Assembly: GCA_010015675.1 (NCBI GenBank)
Contig: ML977004.1
Coordinates: 394,329-458,328 of the forward strand
DNA length: 64,000 bases
Origin: Byssothecium circinans
Taxonomy: Eukaryota; Ascomycota; Dothideomycetes; Pleosporales; Massarinaceae
Direction: 5' to 3'
This document shows, one piece after another, positions 45,922 to 59,459 of this stretch. A model generated the notes under the pieces. The model saw only the letters and a list, made by a program, of their open reading frames with translations. It was not told where the DNA came from and did no database searches. Both the position numbers and the translations under genes were made by a program. Numbering within the stretch: position 1 is the first letter of the stretch; each line of letters starts with the position of its first letter.

Positions 45922-48900
45922 ATGGCTTCGACACGCCCGCACCGCTCGTCCACGGCGGCGTCACGGGCACCGCCCATGAACAACCAGATCGCCGAGCTCC
46001 GCAGCCTCTGTGACGAACTCATTCGCCTGTCCGAGCTGTCGCCGCCCACGTCGGACACGCTGCAGAGCCAGAGCAACGCCGCCCGCCGCATTCGCCAGCT
46101 GCTGATCGAGAGCCACGAGAAGACGCAGACCAAGGACGCCTTCCGCCATGTGAGGGGCTTCGACGTGCTGCTCCTCACCCTCCGCTCCATCTCCGGCTTC
46201 TACAAGCCCGCCGAGCTCTCCACGACCGACCGCATCGACTTCTTCGAGGTGATCCGCACCACCCTGCATGTCCTGTCGGATGCGTTGAACGAGCACTCGG
46301 GCAACAGGCGCTTCTTTGCCACACGCGTCGAGGGCGGCGGCTGGAGTGCGCTGGAGCAGGCCCTGGGCAGCACCGGCATCTTCGGCGGCCAGTCCAAGAG
46401 CAAGCGGGACGATGCGGGCCAGGAACAGCTGTTTGGCTGCCTCTTCGCCTTTGCCCTGGGGGAAGAGGCCACGACACGTATATTCCGGGATATCGACAAG
46501 CGTGTGGAAGAGGCGCAGGCGGAGAAGAAGGAGGATGCGGGAGAGCACAAGGGCGAGCCGGCCGATATCGTCGTCACCAGCCCGCGGTCCATATACAGCG
46601 ACTTTGAGGTAGACGTGGATGCCCTGCGGGCGCAGGTGCGAACTGTCTTCAGCGGCAACGAGGTCCTCCAGAACCCGGACATGGTGCCCATAATATTACA
46701 TTTCTGGGTGGGACTCTCTGGTGAAGATTCCCCAGGCACGCGTTCAAAGCCGCTGTCCGTGTCCGTACTGCTGGCTATCAAGGAGATTACCGCAGTTTCT
46801 TCCTACAACAAAGCAGCGCTGCATGTCACGGGCCTCCTCAGCATCATCCTCCCGCTGCTGTTCGACAACAAATGCGCCCCCGCGGAGGAGGGTCTGCTGC
46901 GGGAGCTGGCCGACGACCTGGTCGAGTACGGCATCAACAAGCTCGACGATGCCTACTACCTCTTCCGCAAGGCCGCAGTATCCGACCGAGCTGCCAACTT
47001 CCTGCATCTCGGCATGCGAACGTCTCGCGGGCCGCCCTTCATCCAGTTCGACCTCTCGCTGCACGGCTTCAGTGCGATCGAGTTGCCCGACCTGGGTCGC
47101 CCCTTCCCTCCCGTCTCGCCCGGCAGCGGTTACACCTTCTGCGCCTGGATTCGGGTCGACAAATACGATGTCAACTGCCACACGACTCTCTTCGGTGCCT
47201 ACGACGATACACAAACCTGCTTCCTCATGGCCTACCTCGAAAAAGACACGCGATGTTTCATTCTGCAGACCTACATGGGTCATTCGGCAGGCATCGTACC
47301 CAGCGTGCGTTTCAAAAAGGCCCCGCGGTTCCAAGAAGGACGCTGGTATCACATCGCCGTTGTTCACCGACGTGCGAAACAGATGGCTATAAATAGCGCC
47401 CCCAAGGCCTCTCTCTACGTCGATGGCGAGTTCACCGAAACGATGAAAGCGCACTATCCCTCGCACCCACCTGTGCTAGAAAGCAGCCAGGAGAGCTTCG
47501 CCTCCATGTCGTCCAGTCGAGGCCACCACAACATCCTCGCCTTTCTAGGCACCCCACGAAACCTCGCTCCTCGATTAGGCAGGAACGTTCTCTCAACTAA
47601 ACTTTCCGTATCATCTTTTCATCTCTTTTCCGAGCCCCTTTCTGATGAGCTAATCGCAGTTTACCACAAGCTTGGTCCGCGGTATTGCGGCAACTTTCAA
47701 GACAGACTAGGCTCATTCCAGACCTACCGCACCTCGGCCGAGCTGCACGTTCAGAATGAGATATTGCATCCTGGAAAGGAAGAGCGATCTGACATAGTGA
47801 CCGCCATACGGACGAGCGCGGGACTGTTGATGCCTGAAAGCAAAATCTTGCTGAGCTTCTCGCCCAGCTCGGTCATGGACGACGATGACCGAAATGCCAT
47901 TGATGAATCACAGCTGATTCGATCGCTCTCAAAAGACTCTGCCAAAACACTTCACAGGTATACTCGCATGCATGGGACTCCCATCATAATCAACGCTGCT
48001 GTGCCGTCGGTCAACGATGCCTTGTCGCAAGCTCGAGGCTTCGGCCGACTTTCTGGCGACCCTGTAGTAGTAGTTCCTCAGTCGCTCGACGATGCCATTT
48101 GGAGGATAGGAGGTTGTGCAGCTGTGGGCTTGAGACTTGTGCAAGCTGCCCAATCGCTCGACGCTGTCTTGCGTGCAGTGAAGATTCTGCTCGAAGCTGT
48201 AGAGGGAAACTGGCGCAACTGCGAGGCTATGGAACAGAGCAATGGCTTCGCCGTCTTGGCAGAAGTCCTACGGCAGAAAGTTGGCTCCAACATGCTGGGA
48301 GCGGGTGCCGTGAGAAGCTCCATTTCCATCGATGCCAGCCCTGAGGAATGTGAATCGTTCGTACTTGAGCTTCTTCGCGTTATTCTTCGTTTTGTTGGCT
48401 ATGACGAGGAGAAGCCTACTGAATCACTCATCATCAATCCCTTGGCCTATCGCGTGCTTCTTGTCGACCTCGATTTATGGCGTAGGTCCCCCTCTTTGGA
48501 AACCCTGAAACTGTACTACCGCCAATTTATCCACCTCGCCAAGGGCAGCAAGCACCACCACTACAATGCGAAGCGGTTCCATCGAATAAGTATGCCCCCC
48601 TAACCTTCATCAACATCATTAGATCAAGTATGACTAACACAAGCAGGGGTTGTAAAGCGCTTAACGGATGCACTCAAGGGCGAGACTTTCACGCCTCAGA
48701 CCCTCCCCCTGTTCTTAGAAGCATTCAAAGTTCTCCTGCAAATCAACTTTAACGGAGAAAACGCACGATCATTGTCACTCTTCGTCACATACGCACTACA
48801 CGACAGTCGCGCTTCCTACGCCAAGCGAACCCTCCGACCCAAGGCGAGCACCATCCGACTTCGCAAAGGAACTTCTCCAGCCCTGACTCCCGGGTCAACG

Positions 48901-51900
48901 CCCCGTTCACAAAGCCCCGGGCAAGACCCCGCTCTGCCATCCGGCTTGCCTCTTGTGGAGCTTGGAGTCGCAATTCTAGGCCTGCTCTCTGAGCTCCTGT
49001 GCGAGCCAAACAACTTGAATGAGATCATTCGGTTCGCAAAGAATGTGACAGGGAAGTGGCTGCTTCATCTCCTCGCAGAGCAAGACCACCGTGTGGTTGT
49101 TCTCGCTGCGAAGATACTAGCAAGGTTACTCGTCGCAAATGGACCACACTACGTGAGAAAGTTCGCTGAGAAGACGGGTGGGTTCGTTCTCCTCAAAAAC
49201 AGGTTGAGACATTGGTGGAACACGCCTGGAGTTTGGACTATTTGTTTTGCAATCTTGTTTGATCGAGATGTTGCTACCATCGACTTTGAGCGCGACTTCG
49301 ACGTTCATAATCTTGTCGACATCTTCGTCATTCAATCGCCCCACTCGAAGCTGCGTATCATGTACCCCGAAGTGTTCACAGTCATCTCAGCAATGCTTGA
49401 CACCGGTTTGCGTGCGATTGTGCGTGATCGTGCCAGTACGGAGAACTTAGCGCCAAAGAGCGCTAGTGACGATGGCTCTGTCACTCGCGGAAGACGCCGA
49501 ACGATGTCACTGAATGCCAAGCAGCCGACAGTCGGTATGTATACTTGTTGTCCAGCATGAATACAACTAACATCGACAGACACTCGAGCACCGCAATCCG
49601 AGCGTCTGAACGACTATGCAACCGTTTTGAACTCAGCAATACAGTTCCTCTCGGAGCTTCACTCTCGATCTGAGGTCTTCCGTGACTTTACCTTCTCCTC
49701 CAACTACGTACAAGAGCTTTTGTTCGTTTTGTATCCGGTCATTGTTACGTCTGATTCTGTCAGCGCCGAAACAGAACTGTTGTCGCGGGGATCAGCCTTG
49801 ACGTTTGAAGGTCAAGACGTGGTCATTCAGCCCTTGTCAAAAGCCAATAACCAGCAAGGCCCCATTGTCCGAACGTCCAATGTCAATCTCTCGCCCTCTC
49901 CATCAAATCAGCGCGTGTTATCTCTGCGGAGGGCATCATCGTTCGTGCTGGTATCATCCGATAGACCATTTCAAGATCAAAAGCTGCCACGTCCAACCCG
50001 AAATGGTGGACCGGTCGCTATGAAGGTTGGCAGCACAGTGGTCGAAGCTATGTTGGAAGTGGTGTTACTCGTCTTCCAGGACCAGCTCTTCAACCGAAAG
50101 GACTTTCCGGGCCTCGGCTTGTTCATCAAGACACCACCTGGTTTCCGCGAACACCAGTCATATTTCGAGTCATACATCCTCCGCCAGACAATCACATCGG
50201 TCACAAATGCTCTCCAGTTGGATCAGAAACTTCTACACGAGCCACGAGTGCTTACAAACTTGTCTCGTCTTGTCACACACATCGCTGAAGCTGTCACCGA
50301 AGGCTGGTTCCTGAATGGCGCGGAGCCTTTGCTTGACTTCACTGGTTTTCTTCTAGAATACCTTGAGCGCCCAGACGTTTCCATGATCAAGACCGTGCGT
50401 CTCTGCACACAAGCCATTGGCACGATTCGCAGCGTCTTCCTACGGGTGGTTCTACTTCGCCTCGCTGAACCAGATGATACAGACGGCTTCAATACGGTCC
50501 ATATTATCGAGAAGATGGTCTACTGGCAGCCGATAATTTTATCGTCGGAAAATACCGATGGCCTGTTCATGAGACTCATTTGCTACCTCTTATACACAAA
50601 GTTATCGTCGGAGTATGAAACCGTGCGACTGGTCGCTGCGAACTTCTGGCGACTACTCATGGTACAGAGGCCCGACGACACAACAGCAATCTTGAGCCAT
50701 GCAATTCAAACAGACAAGAAAGATCTATATGAAGGTTTCCAGAAGCTCATGGAATTGGACAACGAGACGTTCATTGTGTGGTTTAATGAGAACAAAGCAG
50801 ACCTAGATCGCTTCTTTACCGGCACCATGACCAAGGCTTGGGAAGACTACGCCAACGAGCAAAACAAGCTTACCGAACATACGTCTCAGAAGCGTATCGC
50901 CAAGCGGAGAGAGAAGTTGAAGCAATGGCAACACGAAGAGCTCATGAATGAGAATACCTGGAATCTCCACGAGAACTCGACGAACCATTGGCGGTCGAAC
51001 ATCCACGCGGCGGAACGTATCAAGCATCAGCGGGTGCTGCAGGACCAACAAGAAAATACGACCTTCCTCACCACTGTCATGTCCAAGCTAGAGCGACAAT
51101 TGAAAGGCCCGTGTGCCTTATTTGAGGACAGTCCTGCACCCAAATGGCGACTCGATGAGACAGAAGGGCGTGACCGAAAGCGAATGCGAATTATTGTTGA
51201 CACTCCGGTGCGGGATCAGAGCTACCAACCTAAGCGGAAAGACACAGATCCCGGGTACAACAACAAGCTGAAACTGGACACCGCGATCTCGACCGTTTCT
51301 TCAAAGGATGCTGTTGGTCTGACCCCAACAGCCAGCGCAAGCGTACGACCGCGGGCATCCTCGAATGTCAATATTCCAGGCGCTGCTAACGAAGAGTTGG
51401 ATTCCGACAGCGAAGAGGATTTTGAAATGGTCGATGCCATGTACGAAGACGAAGACGGCTTCGAGGACAAAAACCGAAAGGTGATGCGGAGCCTCAATCG
51501 TGGCGATCAAGTTCAGTACGTCTGCAACATATCTCGTGTCGTCGGACTGGAGGCGATAGAGGGGCTTTTGATTGTTGGGAAAGACTGCCTATACCTTTTG
51601 GACGACTTCTTCCAGAGATCTGATGGGGAGATTGTCCGCGTTTGGCAGGCCCCTCCCGACGAACGTGATCCGTACGTCCAGGTCATTGCTGGTAAGGAGG
51701 CAGTGACGAACCGAAGGCCGCCACCCCGAAGCCATGACGAGTCTACCAAGCACTGGAAATGGAGCGAGGTCATTAGTATATCCAAGCGCCGCTTCCTGCA
51801 TCGCGATGTTGCCATTGAGGTGTTCTTTGACGATGGTCGCAGCTACCTTCTCACAGCCATCTCCAACACTGCTCGCAACGACATCCACTCACGGCTGATC

Positions 51901-54344
51901 AATCGTGCGCCACATGTCGTCAAACCAGAATTGCTCGCGAATGCCGAGATCTCGTGGCGGCTGGATTCGCTGCGTAACCCTGAAGAAGCACCTCAGACGC
52001 TGGGTTCCCGGTTCGCCTCCGCTTTCAGTTCAGTCTCATCACATCCAGTCACCCGTAAATGGATGAAGGGCGAGGTTTCAAACTTCCACTACCTCATGTT
52101 TGTAAACACGCTCGCGGGACGCACGTTCAACGACCTCACACAGTATCCCGTCTTCCCTTGGGTCATCTCCAACTATACGGACGACGAACTCGATCTGACA
52201 GATCCGAAAAACTTCCGTGACCTGACAAAGCCCATTGGTATCCAGAACAAGCAGCAAGAGATGCACATCCGTGAGCGGTTCAGTTCATTTGCAGAGATGG
52301 GTGACACTGACCATGCCTTCCACTACGGCACGCACTACTCTTCTGCGATGACGGTCGCGTCCTACCTCATGCGGCTGCAGCCCTTCAGCGCCGCCTTCTC
52401 CCTCATTCAGGGAGGCACGTGGGATCATGCCGACCGCATGTTCTACTCAATTCAGGGTGCGTGGGAGTCTGCATCAGAGAAGAACATGGCTGATGTGAGA
52501 GAGCTCACTCCCGAGTTCTTCTTCCTTCCCGACTTCCTAACCAACGTCAATGGCTATGAGTTCGGTCTCCGAGCCAGCGGAGAGCGCATTGACAATGTCG
52601 CCTTGCCGCCATGGGCGAAAGGTGATGCAGCAATCTTCATTGAGAAGCAGCGGGAAGCCCTGGAGAGCCCGCATGTCAGTCGAACTCTTCATCATTGGAT
52701 AGATCTCATCTTTGGGGACAAACAGCGCGGGGAAGCTGCCATACAGGCGGCGAACGTGTATCATTGGACTACATACCAGGGCGCCATCGATCTCGACTCG
52801 ATCACCGACGAGAAAGACCGCGCGCAGAAGATCAGCATCATCAACAACTTTGGCCAGACGCCCGTGCAGATCTTCCAGCGCCCGCACCCGCAGAAGGAAG
52901 AACAAGCGGCTAAGCTGCGCAAGCTAGATACCGCTGCCGAAAGCTTGCATCGCTTGCCCGGGACACTTTTGGAAACCAACGATCGCGTCTCATCACTTGC
53001 ATACATGACCAAGAGCGATAAGCTGCTCTGTTCCGCGCCCTTCCGACACAACATCCCGCCACATTACGACCGTTATATGGAATGGGGATTTACTGACGGC
53101 AGTGTCCGTTTCTACGACTCGCATTCCAAAAAAATCGTTGGACTCTTCGAAAACCTCCACTCGGCCCAACTGACCGCTTCCCTTTTCGTAGATGGCCAAA
53201 CCCTCATCACAGCAGGCACTGACTGCACAATCGCCATCTGGAACGTCATCAGAGGCGAGCGCGGGCACATCGATTTGCAGAACGTAACCACGCTCTTTGG
53301 CCACAAATCTCCCGTCACCACTCTCGCCGCCTCCCGCGCCTTCTCCGCTTTCCTCTCCGCGTCTTCTGACGGTCGCGTTTTCCTCTGGGACCTCAATCGC
53401 TCGGAATTCGTCCGCGAACTTGATCTTGGAAAAGCACAAAAGAGGCATCCCGTACCGATCCAGGCGGCGAGAATCAATAGCGTTACGGGGCATATTGTGC
53501 TAGCTCTGGGACCGAGGTTGGTGGTCACGAGTCTGAATGGAGTTGTGCTGCTTGACAAGGATGTCTGTGACGATGAGGAGGCCGCGAGTGGAAACGGAGG
53601 GGAGGTCATCACGGCGGTGGCGGTTTATGAGGGTGTGGGGAATGAGTGGTGTGAGCGCGAAATGATATTCACGGGACATCGAAGGGGCGCTGTCAAGGTC
53701 TGTACACCACATCAATTCTATCTCTCTCTTCCCCTCGCACACAGCACACATCCTAAAACCCCTACAGATCTTCCGCCTCGCACCCGCCGCGCCCTCAAGC
53801 CAGGACAAATGGTCCCTCACCCTCGTCAACATGCTCAACCACGGCGACGCGTCCCGCGAAGACGGCGCCAACTATCAGGCCCCCATCACATGTATTCTCC
53901 CCATGCCGCATAACGTGTACACGGGCGATGAGGGCGGCAAAGTGGTACGTTCATCTTTTCGTTTTCTTAGGAAGGGACGGTGGTGTAGTCGGAAGGCTGG
54001 GTGGGAGGGCCAGGTGGAGTGGAAGGGCGGGTTGGGTACGGGGGCTGTTTGTGGGGCTGCTGGGAAGAAGGGACGGGAGGGGGTTGGGGCGGGGAGGCGG
54101 AGGAGCTTTTAGCGGGGTAGATAGTGCGGGAGAGATGGGAGGGTTTCTTTTTCTTGGTGTACATAGTTTTCTCTTCTTCTCTCATCTCTTTGTAATTTCC
54201 TTTTTTGTGTGGAGGGGGGCATGGTGTGCTGTCTCGCCGTTGACGATGATGATGATCATCATCATTAGAAGAAGAAGAATGCTTGCTAACTCCTTCACCC
54301 TGCAGTACCAATGGGATTGCGTACATCGGCATGGTGTGCGTTAA
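45922..54344 (+). CDS. BEACH-WD40 protein (neurobeachin/LYST/Bph1 family)
   Basis: Large scaffold acting in vesicle and vacuole membrane traffic. Exons 45922..48589, 48647..49534, 49580..53697, 53768..53944 and 54306..54344 join in phase to give 2629 residues, normal for the family. An alpha-helical N-terminus leads to a concanavalin-like domain (about 375-575: GYTFCAWIRVD, WYHIAVVHR, ASLYVDGEF). A PH-like domain precedes BEACH (about 1830-1940, with ISKRRFLHRDVAIEVFFDDGRS). The BEACH core (about 2010-2290) holds NFHYLMFVNTLAGRTFNDL, YPVFPWVI, GTHYSSAMTVASYLMR and IDLIFGDKQRG. C-terminal WD40 repeats include FGHKSPVTTL and SSDGRVFLWDL. The last exon codes only 12 residues (YQWDCVHRHGVR) after a 361-base intron, but completes the expected family ending. 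Confidence 0.94.
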
Positions 54345-55080
54345 TGCAAAGCAAAGCATCCATCCACCCGCACACGCAATCAGCCACCGGTCAGAGTAGG
54401 CAAACCGCCCGCCAAACCAAACAGACTTCCGATGCAATCGCCCCGCTGAACGAACGAACGAACGAACAAACGAAGGAAGGAAGAAAGCAGTCTTTCCCAA
54501 ACACGACAAGAGGAGGCAGACGAAGAGGGGGAAGTTGATAAGCAGGAGGAGGGAAGAAAAGAGGAAGAAAACCCGATTTACGCTGTTACACTGGGCGTGG
54601 GTAGGAGTCGTGCATGTGTATAGGCGTTTTCACAGTGTGGTTTCGGCGTGTTTTTGGCGTTTTGTTGAATGGGAGATTGGGTGTTCTTGGATTGGGGATT
54701 GAGGTCGGTTTGTGGTTGGTTTGTTTAGGTGGGTGGGCGGACGGTTGTGGGGAAGTGGTGGGATAGAAGTTTAGAAGTGTAGTAGAGCGTAGGATGGCAT
54801 AGGGTAGAGTAGGGGATGTATATATATATTATATATGCTACCTTATCATGCAGTCAGAGATCAAAAGTCGATTGTCATTGTTCCATTTTCTCCAGTGACG
54901 TTATTTCTTTCCAAACCCTAGTCGCAGTCCTACTTTCCAAGGCTCAAGGCTCAAGGCTCCAGGCTTAGAGGGCCTCGGGCGACTTGGATGTAACTTTTGG
55001 AACAACCGCCGGAACCGGGATTCTAGCTACTTACGGTGGGTTTGAGTACTGGGAACCCAGAGCCGGGAGGTTGAGAGCAT
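54345..55080. other. intergenic, low-complexity
   Basis: Contains a GAAC/GAAG tetranucleotide run and short CAAGGCT repeats near 54936-54966. No gene supported. Confidence 0.45.
54447..54485. repeat. GAAC/GAAG tetranucleotide microsatellite
   Basis: About six GAAC units followed by GAAG units, seen directly downstream of the BEACH gene. Confidence 0.85.
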
Positions 55081-55884
55081 CTACAGCACAACCAACACCG
55101 CAGCCCCAACCACAGCACCTAATGCTGCTCCTCCGATACCCTTCCTCAATCCTGCTGAAGCTTTCGTCGGCTTCGACGACGCACTCGCACTCGCGCTCAC
55201 CGTCGCCGTCGCCGTCGCACCCATACCCGACGTCGACGAACCCCCTAGCGTCAGCGTCTCCCTCTCCGTCCCCGTCCCCGTCCCCGTCCCCGTCCCCAAC
55301 TTCTCCTTCCCCGCCGTGACCGTCGCTTTAGCAACCGCAAAGCCGCCCTTACTCCACACTCTCGTCGTCGTCGTCGTCGTCGCCGCCATTCCTTCTTTCC
55401 CAGGACCCTGCTCGACGAACGTCGCAGGCGCTTCCGTGAAACAAGTTAGTGCGCTTTGCGCGCTCGTACACGCCTCTGTAATCGCAATCGTAAGAGCAGC
55501 GGTGGTGCTGGACCCGGAGACGTTTGGCGTGGCGGAGGATGTGATTGTGGCAGTGAGGCGTATGATGGATGTGGAGATGAGGGTTGCGGTTTGAGAGGTT
55601 AGGGCGCAGTGGGAGGGGGAGGCGTCGGCTTGGCGCGGATGGGGAGGAGGGGGATGGGTGTGGTGAGGAGGAGGAGGATATGGGGGTAGAGGGGAGGGGG
55701 GAAGCGATGGAGGAGGGGAGGCGCAGTTTAGGTAGAGGAGTGTTGTTGGGCCGTTGATGGAGATTATGGAGGCGCTGGGGTTGAGGGCTGTGGAGGGGTA
55801 GGGGAGGGGGAGGAGCGTGGTTGCGTGGGTGAGGGTGGGGATGGTGAGGATGGCGAGGGTTTTGGGGTTGAGGAGGGAGCGCAT
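55081..55884 (-). CDS. Ser/Thr/Ala-rich GPI-type surface protein
   Basis: A single open frame of 267 residues from the ATG at 55884. The N-terminus (LAILTIPTLTHATTLL) is a plausible signal peptide. A proline-rich stretch (about 58-88) could contain an unrecognised intron. The middle region has several cysteines (HCALTSQT, EACTSAQSALTCF) and Thr/Ala blocks, including a GTGTGTGT run coded by a CCCCGT minisatellite. The tail is hydrophobic (GIGGAALGAVVGAAVLVVL) after a Ser-rich linker, fitting a GPI signal. No enzymatic domain is seen. Likely a wall or plasma-membrane mannoprotein. Confidence 0.65.
   Translation of the reverse strand: MRSLLNPKTLAILTIPTLTHATTLLPLPYPSTALNPSASIISINGPTTLLYLNCASPPPSLPPSPLPPYPPPPHHTHPPPPHPRQADASPSHCALTSQTATLISTSIIRLTATITSSATPNVSGSSTTAALTIAITEACTSAQSALTCFTEAPATFVEQGPGKEGMAATTTTTTRVWSKGGFAVAKATVTAGKEKLGTGTGTGTGTERETLTLGGSSTSGMGATATATVSASASASSKPTKASAGLRKGIGGAALGAVVGAAVLVVL
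55266..55297. repeat. CCCCGT hexanucleotide minisatellite
   Basis: About five units within the GPI-type protein gene, coding its Gly-Thr repeat; length is expected to vary between strains. Confidence 0.85.
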
Positions 55885-56614
55885 TTTGGGTAGGTGGATT
55901 GTTTAGAGAGGTGAGGTTAGGGTCAGTGTGTGGTCGACGGTGGGATTTGGTGTGAGGAGCGTTGTTTTGACGGGTTATCGAGTCGAGGTGGAGTTGTTCA
56001 CATACTTGTGTTGTGACGTCAAACCGTGCTCGGGGCAAACGGAACACGATAGGTCGTTTAGCTGTGACTCAGTTACACATCATTTCTCCATTCAATAGGG
56101 GAGATTTTATCCTTGACAATGCGTCTAAAACCCCATGGAAAGAGTCTAATTCTTGAAGCTTACGTTGATGGATGATAGAGGAAAAAGGAGGAGTGCTGTC
56201 TCGATTACGGTTGAAGAGCTCGACTAACAAACCGGTCTAATCCATTTCATGGCTCTTCTGATCAGCTGCTGAGTTTACAATTGCGGTTTCTTGAAGGCGA
56301 GGCTTGTGACTCGGCATTAGGATGTGCAACAGACATTGACAAGGCTGACCAGAATATCAAGGATGTCGGATTTTCGTAATCTAGCGCACAACAAACCTGG
56401 TATCTTCTGGCTACAGACTTTAGGAAAACGTCACTCCTAAACGTCTAAAGAGTGTACCAGAGGTACTCACTGTACGTTGAAAATACCTATGATGACTCAA
56501 CTGAGCTAAGACCAGACAGGAATAGCGCACTCGCCAACCCACAGTCAGGTGCGTTGGCCCGAGCGATCCTGAACTCCAGCTCAATCCTCAAAACTACATG
56601 TCTCCAACTACTAA
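55885..56614. promoter_or_regulatory. divergent promoter, GPI protein / Zn2Cys6 factor
   Basis: A 730-base head-to-head spacer; no supported gene. Confidence 0.4.
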
Positions 56615-59459
56615 ATGGACATTAGGGGCGATTTTTCGCCTACCGAGACTACGTTCCATGGCCAGGGACGGTCTAGGAGACGGCCCGTGAACGGTAAGTT
56701 GATCTTTTATGGTGTAGCCGATGACCCGAGCAATTAAGGACGAGGCTAACCATGCATACAGCATGTGCTACCTGCAGGGCAAGGAAGGTGAGCTTCTTTT
56801 CATTTAGTATGACTTAAACCGACGAGGATGGAGTTTTTGATATAGTTCTGACTTCAATCCATCTCATTCCATGGTTTTTGTCGAGCTGGTGTGGGATCGG
56901 CTGCGCTACTTGGCACTCCCTATCACGCCTACATCGACGGCTGTCAGATGAGCAGTGTTGTATGAACTGAGCTAATACTTGATGTAGGTCAAATGCGACG
57001 AGCGCGCGAACGGCTGTCTCAACTGCGAAAGACTGCAATTGAACTGCGTCCAACACGCATCAGACGGAAGCGCCGCAGTCGTAGGTCAGAATGACGCGCC
57101 GCGCGCCATAACAGGCATCAAACGCAAACGTACCTTTCGAGTGTGTATTCCTTGTCGTCAGAGTAAGATCAAATGCGCAGGCGAAAGGCCTGTATGCTCA
57201 AGATGCAGACAGAGGGCGGTGACTTGCGTTTACGATGCCGAATCGGCCGTCGAACCGGCTTGGGTCCAAACTATTGCACCGTCCTCTTCGCAGTCCAGCC
57301 CTTGTGATGTAGAAACGTCAAGTGCTTCGCCGCCCGTTCACCAGAATGGGCTTCTTACAAACGCTTCAGCGGCCCGCTTTGCGAACTGCCCACCAGCACT
57401 GGCATGGTAAACCTCCACAATTAAGTCCCTGCTCGTACCAGGTTTATTGACACTTGCAGGATGTTTGCACCCGGCCTTCCCGCCAAAGGAAAGCTTCGTA
57501 GCTTACTGGAAGCCTACTTCGAGAACGTCCATCCCGTCCGTGTCTTCGCGTTCGTGCACCGACCAACCTTCATGCGTATGCTGGACGAAGGCTTACTCAA
57601 CGAGGGCGCCGATCGTGCTTTACTACACATAATGTGCGCTTTGGGTGCTCGATTCTACGCTCTCGATTATAGTGAGTCCATATCGACTCTGCCCCGAGAA
57701 CTGATCCAGAATGCTGGCAGTCAGTGGGCTAAAATCGCCGAGCAATTGTACTTCGCCGAGTACAGTGCCATCTCGATCACGAAGTTGAAGGTTCTTGTGC
57801 TGCTTCACGACTACGAAGCTAGGATGGGAAATTATGCGGGATCATTCTTGCTCACAGGCTTGATCATTCGTATGGCTCATGTGTTGCAGATCAACATCGA
57901 ACCCTCCAGGGACATACTCTGCAAAGAAGATCCGGGAGCTTCAAACGAAGTGTCCTTGCGCGAGTCACGTCGGCGGCTCATGTGGGCTTGTTACATGATT
58001 GATATCTGGGCTGGAAGTGGAATTGATCGCCTGACAATCTTGAATGAGCGAGACATCAAGCTTCAGTTGCCATGCAATGAACGTCAATTTTTGTTGCAAA
58101 TCCCGAATGTCACTGAGCTCCTACAACCTGGTGAGGTTGTTGACTTCATTGCAGCCGCAGATGTCCCCAACAATCCTTGGGAGAACCTAGGCCTTTCGGC
58201 ATATTTCGTCCGGATCGTGCATATCTGGAAGCGAGTTCTCCGGTAGGCGCTGTCAGTTTACCAACAGACTCATATGATAACATAATCAGGTACATCAAGC
58301 ACTTGGATGAAGTGCAACCTCCTTGGGTGCCAGGGGGCGAGTTTGAGAGTATGATCCAGGAGATAGAAGGGTGGAAACAGAGCCATCCTCCCTGGATGGA
58401 CTTCTGCCCAGACAACATCTATATCCGCCGTGCATCATCACAGCTCGGTGCCCTATTCCTCGTCCATTGCATGTACCACCACGTCCGAAGCGACCTCCAT
58501 CGGATCTCGTTGCCAAACCTTTTCAAGATTCGTGAACCCTTTGTCTTTCCTCCCGAGCAGTTTCCCTTCATGGCTCAAATGCAAGCCGTCTGTTTCGAGC
58601 ATGCGCAGCAGGTCTCCATTCTCACATCCACCATGCTTCATCATGGGGTCAAATATCTAGCCGATGCAATTGTGCCTTCGCTGGTATACAACAGCAGTCG
58701 GATTATGCTGTATTATATTGCGAGGATAATTGATCGGTCAAAGCCGGAGACTGCGATGGTGTTTGACAGGACGATAGAGTTGGTGGAACAGAATAACCAG
58801 GCGCTGAGGGACATGTCGCAGATGTATCCGCTTGCAGAACCCTTGGTAAGTCATCATCGATTTACTTCTTAAATGATCAGCATTGACGTATATTAGTATG
58901 TGACGACGGAGCACTGGCTCGATAAAGTGCGCGAAAGCGTTGTTCGCGGCCAAGCGACTGCATACATCGCACCGCTCGACCCCTCGGACCCCACTAGCGA
59001 AGAGGCATCCCAGACCACGTAAGTCACCATCCCCATACATTACTCTCTCCTCTAAAACCTCACAGCGCCTCAACCGAAACCCCCGCCCCAGAACCGGGCC
59101 CCAACCCCCATCTCGCCGTCGTACCCTCCATCCACTCCCTCTCGAACCCATCAGCCCCACACCTCAATCCCTCCACTCCCTCAGCCTCACCATTCAACAA
59201 TTACGTCACATCCGGCTCGATCTCATACTCCATCGCGCCCTCTCTCCAGCTAGCGCCCCTGGTGATGCCAGAGCCCGCGTCGCAGCCGGAGCAAGTAAAT
59301 GCCGTGTATTACCCCGGAATGGAGAACCTGGAGCAGCCTTTGTTCGACCTCAATGAGCTACAGAACTTTTTTGAATGGGAGAATAGCGAGATTGCGCCGC
59401 CTTCGGGGTTGGAGGCGCTGGGACCGTTAGGATGGAATAATTTGTCTAGTATGCAGTAA
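56615..59459 (+). CDS. transcription factor with two Zn2Cys6 clusters
   Basis: Fungal-specific nuclear regulator. Exons 56615..56693, 56762..56787, 56988..57406, 57460..58242, 58290..58845, 58897..59018 and 59066..59459 keep frame to 792 residues. Cluster 1 uses Cys28, 31, 38, 45, 48 and 55, assembled across exons 1-3. Cluster 2 uses Cys88, 91, 98, 105, 108 and 115, within exon 3 and preceded by basic GIKRKRTFR. Both have the exact CX2CX6CX6CX2CX6C spacing. A fungal_TF_MHR domain fills about 170-550: HPVRVFAFVHRPTFMRML, GARFYALDY, GLIIRMAHVL and RESRRRLMWACYMIDIWAG. The tail is Pro/Ser-rich with an acidic end. The first 26-base exon is tiny, but its splicing is what completes the first cluster. 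Targets are unknown. Confidence 0.85.

Noticed and set aside
45961..47466. Long minus-strand open frames opposite the BEACH gene
   Set aside because: Shadows of the G/C-rich coding strand; no domain, no splice support.
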